From positions 1 through 64,000 of the forward strand of contig JAILFN010000086.1 of assembly GCA_024697545.1 (NCBI GenBank): DNA of 64,000 bases, given 5' to 3'. The stretch's first letter is position 1. Each line of letters starts with the position of its first letter. The notes below the pieces were generated by a model. The model did not search any database and was not told where the DNA came from. It worked only from the letters and a program-made list of their open reading frames with translations. Below are positions 58,799 through 64,000 of the stretch, piece after piece. A program made the position numbers and the translations under genes. The stretch comes from Ruminococcus sp. (GTDB taxonomy: Bacteria > Bacillota > Clostridia > Oscillospirales > Ruminococcaceae).

Positions 58799-60196
58799 AT
58801 GAAAACATCAAAAATACTTTGCGCTGCTTTGGCTGCCGTTATGACAGCATCTACTGCTGCGGGCATAAGCTGCTCCGCCGATACCCTTATCGCTGATGAA
58901 CAGGAGAAGTCTGCCGAAGCTGTTTCTGTCGGCGAGGCTGATACAAAGGAAACAGAGTCAGGCTACGATGAACTGGAATGGGAGGTCTTCAAGAGATGGT
59001 ACTGGCATCACGTTCAGAATCCCGATGAGGATCTCTACTACGACGCTGACGCTGTAAGGATAAAGATAACCGACGATGGTCTTGTATACAGACCGATGAA
59101 GGATGGCTGCCTGGTAACAGAATACTTCGGATACGGCAGTGATCTTGTCATACCCGAAGAGATAGACGGAATGACTGTGACAGGGTTTGAAAGCTTTGAA
59201 AACCGCAGTAATTTCATTGAGCTGAATACTCTTAAGACGCTGACCATCGAAGCCCGTATAAAGACTATGCCCACCGTTTTCACCGACTGCCCCGAGCTTA
59301 CAACGGTAAAGCTCCCCGACACTCTGGAGCGTATGAGCGAAGAGGAGGACGGTCTTGATTACTGGTGTGATATGTGCTGCCCCTTCTACAACTGCCCCAA
59401 GCTTCGCGATGTATATATCCCCGATTCCCTGCAGCTTGTCACAGGCGAGGCGTTCCGCAACACCGAGTGGATGAATAAGCGAGAGTCGGAGGAGAAAACG
59501 GTAGTCATAGGAGAATCTCTCGTCAGCGCAAGAGCCGCATCCGGCAAGGTAGTCATCCCGAACGGAGTAAAATGGCTGAGCAGAGGTGCTTTTTGCGATA
59601 ACAACACGATGACCGAGCTTGTTATCCCCGCAAGCGTTGAGGGAGATTTCTTGTCGATGGAATGGGGGCCTGAGCTCCTCGATAAGATAACATTCAAGAA
59701 CGGCTCAAAGGGCTTTGCGCTGGAGATCTATTCAGGTGTCAAAAAGATGATTCTCCCGCCCAGCATAACGTCAAAGGGCGCAAAGGCAATAATCGGAGAA
59801 GACCCGTCGTATGTCAGCGACTATACCACATATTACTACTACAAGGGCACGCCGGTAGATAAGCTTCTTAGTTCCAAGGGCTACGATAAGGCGAAAAAGT
59901 CCGTTCTCCCCGGCAAGACCAAGAGCCTGAGCGTTGCCGCTAAGAAGAACGCCGCAAAGGTGACATGGAAGAGCGTTTCCACCGCGACAGGCTATCAGAT
60001 ACAGGTATCCCCCGACAAGGCATTCAAGAAGGGCACTCGCACCGCCACTGTTGACGGCAAGACAAAGACCTCCCGCACATTCAAGAAGCTGAAGTCGGGT
60101 AAGAAGTACTACGTCCGTATGCGTACCTACAAGACCATCGGCGGCAAGAAGTACTTCGGCAACTATACTAAGGCAAGAGCTGTCAAGGTGAAGTAA
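58799..60196 (+). CDS. Secreted LRR-Fn3 protein, copy 2
   Basis: A 465-residue paralogue of the gene before it: signal peptide with the same start (MKTSKILCAALAAVMTAS), acidic segment, LRR_5 repeats (LVIPEEIDGMTVTGF, CPELTTVKLPDTLERM, CPKLRDVYIPDSL, KVVIPNGVKWLSRGAF) and a C-terminal Fn3 domain. ATG 58799 is chosen because GGAG lies 9 nt upstream and the sibling proteins start with MKTS; 58793 is too close to the site. The LRR part differs clearly from copy 1, while the Fn3 part is almost the same. Confidence 0.85.
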   Translation: MKTSKILCAALAAVMTASTAAGISCSADTLIADEQEKSAEAVSVGEADTKETESGYDELEWEVFKRWYWHHVQNPDEDLYYDADAVRIKITDDGLVYRPMKDGCLVTEYFGYGSDLVIPEEIDGMTVTGFESFENRSNFIELNTLKTLTIEARIKTMPTVFTDCPELTTVKLPDTLERMSEEEDGLDYWCDMCCPFYNCPKLRDVYIPDSLQLVTGEAFRNTEWMNKRESEEKTVVIGESLVSARAASGKVVIPNGVKWLSRGAFCDNNTMTELVIPASVEGDFLSMEWGPELLDKITFKNGSKGFALEIYSGVKKMILPPSITSKGAKAIIGEDPSYVSDYTTYYYYKGTPVDKLLSSKGYDKAKKSVLPGKTKSLSVAAKKNAAKVTWKSVSTATGYQIQVSPDKAFKKGTRTATVDGKTKTSRTFKKLKSGKKYYVRMRTYKTIGGKKYFGNYTKARAVKVK

Positions 60197-60218
60197 GACT
60201 AGAGTGACGAAAAATAAA
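60161..60218 (+). repeat. 58-nt duplicated gene end and spacer, copy 2
   Basis: Exact repeat of 58725-58782, ending shortly before the ribosome site of the third copy. Confidence 0.8.
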
Positions 60219-60233
60219 AAGGAGATAATTATT

Positions 60234-61625
60234 ATGAAAACATCAAGAATCATCTGCGCTGCAATGGCAGCGGTAATGACCGTAGGTATGGCAGGAAGCC
60301 TTTCCGCTTCGGCAGACTTCACCATCGTTCCCAAGTCTCAGTCGCTGGTATTTCTCGGCGACGGCGAGAGCACCGAAAAGGGCTACGATGAAGCCGACTG
60401 GGAGGCGTTCAGGGACCGGTACCGCAACGACTGGTGCATTGACGAGGACGAAGAGGACGATCTTGGTATCACCGATGACGGTATCGTTTACTCTCTGTGC
60501 GAGGCCGGCGTATCTCTGGTAGAATATCTGGGCAAGGGCAAGGATCTCGTTATCCCCGAGACCATCGACGGACGTGCCGTTGTAGGCTTCTCTTCCACCG
60601 AATGTGACTTCATTGACTACGGCTTTAGCAGACTTGAAAACGTAAAGACCGTTACCATCAAAGCTCCCATCAAAAAAATGGTGTCTGTATTTATGGAGTG
60701 CCCCAATCTGGAAAAGGCTGTACTTCCCGATACCATAGTAGAGTTCAGAGAGGGTCCCGAGGATTCCACCTGCCACGCCTTCCGCGACTGCCCCAAGCTC
60801 AAGGAAGTCTACTTCCCCAAGAGCGTAAGACTTGTGGACGGCGCACCCTTCCATCACACTCCCTGGCTGGATTCTCTTGAGGAGAAGGAAAAGCTGGTGG
60901 TAGTGGGCGACGGCGTGCTTCTCAGCGGCAGAAAGGCTGAGGGCAAGGTAGTCATCCCCGAAGGCGTAAAGTCTGTCGCAGGCTATGCCTTTGACAGCAA
61001 CAATAAGATGACCGAGCTTGTCATCCCTTCTACTATGAAGAATACCGAAAAATATAACTGGGGCTACGGTCAGGGTGCATTTGTTGACTGCAATAACCTT
61101 GAAAAGATAACCTTAAAGAACGGCGCAAAGGGATTCGTGCCCATCGGCTATAATTTCCCCGCTCTTAAAAAGGTTATCGTCCCCCCCAGCGTTACAAAGA
61201 ACGAAGCCAGATCCATGCTCGGCTGGGACGAGGATCATCTGGCAAGCAAGAAGGTGACCTTCTATTACTACAAGGGCACCGGCTTTGACAAGGTGATCAG
61301 CAAGAAGCTGTACAAGGGTCTCAAGAAGTCGGTTCTCCCCGGCAAGACCAAGAGCCTGAGCGTTGCCGCTAAGAAGAACGCCGCAAAGGTGACATGGAAG
61401 ACCGTTTCTACCGCCACAGGCTATCAGATACAGGTATCCCCCGACAAGACCTTCAAGAAGGGCACTCGCACCGCCACTGTTGACGGCAAGACAAAGACCT
61501 CCCGCACATTCAAGAAGCTGAAGTCGGGCAAGAAGTACTATGTCCGTATGCGTACATACAAGACCATCGGCGGCAAGAAGTACTTCGGTAACTTCACCAA
61601 GGCAAGAACGGTGACAGCAAAGTAA
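60234..61625 (+). CDS. Secreted LRR-Fn3 protein, copy 3
   Basis: A 463-residue third paralogue. Signal peptide (MKTSRIICAAMAAVMTVGMAG, cleavage near SASA-D), acidic segment ADWEAFRDRYRNDW, LRR_5 repeats (LVIPETIDGRAVVGF, CPNLEKAVLPDTIVEF, CPKLKEVYFPKSV, KVVIPEGVKSVAGYAF) and the C-terminal Fn3 domain. The Fn3 domain is nearly identical in protein and DNA to copy 2. ATG 60234 has GGAG 9 nt upstream. A terminator follows, so the three genes are probably one transcript. Confidence 0.85.
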   Translation: MKTSRIICAAMAAVMTVGMAGSLSASADFTIVPKSQSLVFLGDGESTEKGYDEADWEAFRDRYRNDWCIDEDEEDDLGITDDGIVYSLCEAGVSLVEYLGKGKDLVIPETIDGRAVVGFSSTECDFIDYGFSRLENVKTVTIKAPIKKMVSVFMECPNLEKAVLPDTIVEFREGPEDSTCHAFRDCPKLKEVYFPKSVRLVDGAPFHHTPWLDSLEEKEKLVVVGDGVLLSGRKAEGKVVIPEGVKSVAGYAFDSNNKMTELVIPSTMKNTEKYNWGYGQGAFVDCNNLEKITLKNGAKGFVPIGYNFPALKKVIVPPSVTKNEARSMLGWDEDHLASKKVTFYYYKGTGFDKVISKKLYKGLKKSVLPGKTKSLSVAAKKNAAKVTWKTVSTATGYQIQVSPDKTFKKGTRTATVDGKTKTSRTFKKLKSGKKYYVRMRTYKTIGGKKYFGNFTKARTVTAK

Positions 61626-61693
61626 GCTGCACTCCAAAGTCATTCGCACACGGTCACGTTCCCTCCATGCTGCGGACGACAAAAATATCACAT

Positions 61694-61730
61694 AATACCG
61701 CACTTTTTTCAAGGTGCGGTATTATTATTG
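61694..61730 (+). terminator. Terminator of the LRR-Fn3 genes
   Basis: AATACCGCAC/GTGCGGTATT stem followed by a T-rich ATTATTATTG; works equally well as a hairpin on the other strand. Confidence 0.7.
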
Positions 61731-61909
61731 TAAAAAAATATATCAAAATTATCTTATGTATTAAATTATTGATACATTTAATTTATCTTCGGTATATTTA
61801 GGATTTTTCTGCTGATATAATGTATTTGCTATTCATTAAAAATTGCCGCTTGAGTTTAAAAAAACTGTGGCAGATCAACAGAACATCCCAAAAATGGAGG
61901 TAGATGAAA

Positions 61910-63196
61910 ATGAAGAAAAGAAAGATCGTGAGCGTTTTTGCCGCCGCTGTTATCGCGGCAAGTGCGGCGATGTCTCTGCCCGCAGGTGCTGCTTCGACCT
62001 TTAACGGCAGCTACTTCGGCACAGGCTTCGACAGCTATGACTGGGGCAAGATGGAAGCTTCCGACGGCTGGTCGAACGGCGGTATGTTCGATTGCACATG
62101 GAGCAAGAACAACGTACAGTTCTCGGGCGGAAAGATGAATCTTTCCATCACCGGAAACAGCTGGCAGGGCTACAAGGGCGCTGAGTACCGCACCGTTCAG
62201 ACCTTCAGCTACGGTATGTATGACGTAAGCATGAAGCCTATCAAGAATGACGGCGTTGTTTCTTCATTCTTCACCTACACGGGTCCCTCAGACGGCACCG
62301 TATGGGACGAGATCGACATCGAATTTCTCGGCAAGAACACAAATCAGGTGCAGTTCAACTACTACACACGCGGTCAGGGCAACCACGAGTATGTATACAA
62401 CCTCGGCTTTGACGCTTCGCAGTCCTTCCACCAGTACGGTTTCTACTGGGACAAGAACTCTATCACATGGTACGTTGACAAAAAGCCCGTATACACAGCA
62501 TACAGAGATATCCCCACCACTCCCGGAAAGATCATGATGAACGTATGGAACGGCAAGGGCGTTGACGAGTGGCTGAACCACTACAACGGCAAAGCTCCCC
62601 TTACCGCGCAGTATGACTGGATATCCTACACCGCTCCTTCTTCGGGCAGCAGCAATAATAATAACAACAATAATAATAACAACAATCATAATAACAACAA
62701 TAATAATAACAGCAATAATAACAACAATAACAACAGCAGCAATAACAACGGCGGTTCGGCTAATTTCGGTGCAGGTCAGATGTATGCCATCAAGTCGGTA
62801 AACAGCGGCAAGGCTCTTGATGTATCGGGCAGAAGCATGGACAACGGCGGAAACGTTATACAGTATGCTTACGGCGGCGGCAATAACCAGAAATGGTATC
62901 TTGAAAAGCAGTCGAACGGATACTACGTTATCAAGAGCGTAAACAGCGGCAAGGTGCTCGATGTTGCATGGGGCAGCAAGGACAACGGCGCGAACGTGCA
63001 GCAGTGCGAGTACTACGGCAACGCCTGCCAGCAGTGGGAGCTGCGTAAAGTCGGCAGCAGCTATGCCATCATAAGTCGCAACAGCGGCAAGGCGCTCGAC
63101 GTTTCGGGCAGATCCACCGCAAACGGCGCAAACGTTCTTCAGTGGAGCTACTCGGGCGCTTCCAACCAGCTCTGGAACATCGAAGCGGTCTACTGA
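61910..63196 (+). CDS. Secreted GH16 beta-glucanase with ricin-type CBM13
   Basis: A 428-residue exported enzyme. Signal peptide ends near PAGA-A. A GH16 lichenase domain follows with FDCTWSKNNVQ, SGGKMNLSI and the active site DEIDIEFLG, whose nucleophile and acid/base are Glu134 and Glu138; the family cuts mixed-linkage beta-1,3-1,4-glucan. A linker of about 35 mostly Asn residues (about 248-283) leads to a ricin-B/CBM13 beta-trefoil with three repeats of the form SGKALDVSGRS and QW or LW. No dockerin is present. ATG 61910 is chosen for the GGAGG 9 nt upstream; 61904 is too close. Confidence 0.93.
   Translation: MKKRKIVSVFAAAVIAASAAMSLPAGAASTFNGSYFGTGFDSYDWGKMEASDGWSNGGMFDCTWSKNNVQFSGGKMNLSITGNSWQGYKGAEYRTVQTFSYGMYDVSMKPIKNDGVVSSFFTYTGPSDGTVWDEIDIEFLGKNTNQVQFNYYTRGQGNHEYVYNLGFDASQSFHQYGFYWDKNSITWYVDKKPVYTAYRDIPTTPGKIMMNVWNGKGVDEWLNHYNGKAPLTAQYDWISYTAPSSGSSNNNNNNNNNNNHNNNNNNNSNNNNNNNSSNNNGGSANFGAGQMYAIKSVNSGKALDVSGRSMDNGGNVIQYAYGGGNNQKWYLEKQSNGYYVIKSVNSGKVLDVAWGSKDNGANVQQCEYYGNACQQWELRKVGSSYAIISRNSGKALDVSGRSTANGANVLQWSYSGASNQLWNIEAVY
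62650..62757 (+). repeat. AAT/AAC trinucleotide run coding for poly-Asn linker
   Basis: About 35 consecutive mostly AAT and AAC codons, interrupted by a few AGC and CAT codons. Length changes by whole codons would leave the frame intact. Confidence 0.85.
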
Positions 63197-63240
63197 CCCC
63201 CTGACATTAATTATCCCCCCTGATAATAGTGATACCTGAA

Positions 63241-63277
63241 AAAAGGAGCAGCTTACAAAACGGCTGCTCCTTTTTTT
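63241..63277 (+). terminator. Terminator of the GH16 gene
   Basis: AGGAGCAGC and GCTGCTCCT stem followed by seven T. Confidence 0.9.
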
Positions 63278-63320
63278 CGGAACGATAACGACAAACAACG
63301 CACAAATCAGCTTTTTCCAG

Positions 63321-63364
63321 AAAAACAAAAACTCCGAAACAACGCTATACCGTCATTTCAGAGT
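63321..63364 (-). terminator. Terminator of tRNA-Leu
   Basis: On the minus strand ACTCTGAAA pairs with TTTCGGAGT, then TTTTGTTTTT. Confidence 0.7.
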
Positions 63365-63376
63365 ATAAAAACCATA

Positions 63377-63456
<80 letters not shown>

Positions 63457-63466
63457 GTGCCTGAAT

Positions 63467-63495
63467 ATTATATCACATCACGGCGCGTTTGTCAA
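63467..63495 (-). promoter_or_regulatory. Promoter of tRNA-Leu
   Basis: TTGACA (63490-63495), 17-nt spacer, TATAAT (63467-63472) on the minus strand, 10 nt before the tRNA 5' end. Confidence 0.85.
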
Positions 63496-63566
63496 TAAGA
63501 TACGCCGTTGTTCGCAAGCAGGTTTTCAAAATTCAGGAAAAATTTACAGAGAGCTTGCCTGCGGTC

Positions 63567-63595
63567 TTGTAATTTGCCGCGTAATATTGTATAAT
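63567..63595 (+). promoter_or_regulatory. Promoter of the malic enzyme gene
   Basis: TTGTAA, 17-nt spacer, TATAAT, with a 70-nt leader that contains a GCTGTC/GACAGC hairpin enclosing GTCGGC/GCCGAC. Confidence 0.7.
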
Positions 63596-63670
63596 AAAAG
63601 GGTATGCTGTCGGCTGATGCCGACGTAAACTGACAGCCGCCCTGCGCGGCGATGAAAGGATATGTGTGAA

Positions 63671-64000
63671 ATGGATTACGCAAAGGAATCTTTGAAACTG
63701 CATGGTGAATGGGGCGGAAAGATCGAGGTAGTCTCCCGCGTGCCGCTCGAGACCCGCGATGACCTCTCGCTCGCATACACCCCCGGTGTTGCTCAGCCCT
63801 GCCTTGAGGTGCAGAAGGATATAAACAAGAGCTATGAGCTCACCCGCCGCTCAAACCTCGTGGCGGTAATTACCGATGGTACAGCAGTGCTCGGTCTCGG
63901 CGATATCGGACCCGAAGCGGGTATGCCCGTTATGGAGGGCAAGTGCGTGCTGTTCAAATCCTTCGGCGATGTTGACGCTATCCCCCTCTGCGTACGCTCT
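63671..64000 (+). CDS. NAD(P)-dependent malic enzyme (partial, cut by window end)
   Basis: The first 110 residues of a malic enzyme, which converts malate to pyruvate and CO2. The start [11 protein letters not shown], the tyrosine-containing [14 protein letters not shown], and [26 protein letters not shown] are the strongest conserved blocks of the short bacterial type. ATG 63671 is favoured with AAAGGA upstream; an in-frame ATG at 63662 is possible but lies only 2 nt from that site. The rest lies outside the window. Confidence 0.9.
   Translation, partial: MDYAKESLKLHGEWGGKIEVVSRVPLETRDDLSLAYTPGVAQPCLEVQKDINKSYELTRRSNLVAVITDGTAVLGLGDIGPEAGMPVMEGKCVLFKSFGDVDAIPLCVRS

Noticed and set aside
62650-62757. 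Tandem short repeats as a CRISPR array
   Set aside because: They are in-frame AAT/AAC codons of a protein linker, with no spacers.
62288-63328. 346-residue minus-strand ORF opposite the GH16 gene
   Set aside because: Val/Ile-rich mirror of the poly-Asn linker and CBM13; the plus strand holds an unmistakable enzyme with signal peptide.

Overview
The window looks like a chromosomal segment of a low-to-mid GC Firmicute of the Ruminococcaceae/Oscillospiraceae type, most likely a gut or rumen Ruminococcus. The grounds are a clostridial-order Rnf operon (CDGEAB), strong AGGAGG ribosome sites, many TTGACA-17-TATAAT promoters, BspA-type leucine-rich surface proteins, a secreted GH16 beta-glucanase with an Asn-rich linker, a cytoplasmic GH3 enzyme and a zinc-ribbon/PASTA signalling protein. 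The genus is inferred from gene content; no rRNA is present.

Layout. 1-2.6 kb is a decayed mobile island next to tRNA-Ser(CGA): a lipoprotein, a winged-helix remnant, a frameshifted ATPase remnant and an N-terminally truncated tyrosine integrase. 2.6-9.3 kb is housekeeping: a Fur-family regulator / redoxin-like lipoprotein / SpoU methyltransferase operon (-), sbcDC (+) and a tRNA-Thr/tRNA-Tyr operon (-). 9.4-13.6 kb holds an Asp-rich membrane-anchored protein, secG, a GH114-like lipoprotein and an ANT(6)-like nucleotidyltransferase.

13.7-37.5 kb is a large surface-polysaccharide region. On the minus strand rfbACBD makes dTDP-L-rhamnose; a separate minus-strand operon carries manC (GDP-mannose), an acyltransferase and a GT4. 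Between them lies a plus-strand secreted protein. On the plus strand a priming sugar transferase is followed, after a terminator-like hairpin, by a pyruvyl transferase, an FrhB-like Fe-S protein, two GT4s, two GT2s, a Wzy-like polymerase, a Wzx flippase and a tail of two ATP-grasp enzymes and two PLP aminotransferase-fold proteins. Together these form a Wzx/Wzy repeat-unit pathway with an unusual set of modification genes. A MITE-like inverted repeat sits directly after the last gene.

37.8-49.2 kb: a MATE transporter and a zinc-ribbon membrane protein (-), rnfCDGEAB, azlCD and a GH3 hydrolase with an inserted beta-trefoil-like segment. 49.4-57.1 kb: a divergent type IIA topoisomerase pair with a small membrane ORF between the subunits, a second zinc-ribbon membrane protein, and a zinc-ribbon/pseudokinase/PASTA protein that has lost the usual catalytic residues. 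57.3-63.2 kb: three tandem secreted LRR-Fn3 paralogues and the GH16 glucanase. The window ends with tRNA-Leu(UAG) and the start of a malic enzyme gene.

The most unusual items are the ATP-grasp/aminotransferase cassette of the polysaccharide locus, the PASTA pseudokinase with paired repeats around its promoter, the GH3 with its insert, and the LRR-Fn3 triplication with a nearly identical shared cassette. I saw no CRISPR array, no complete insertion sequence and no prophage.
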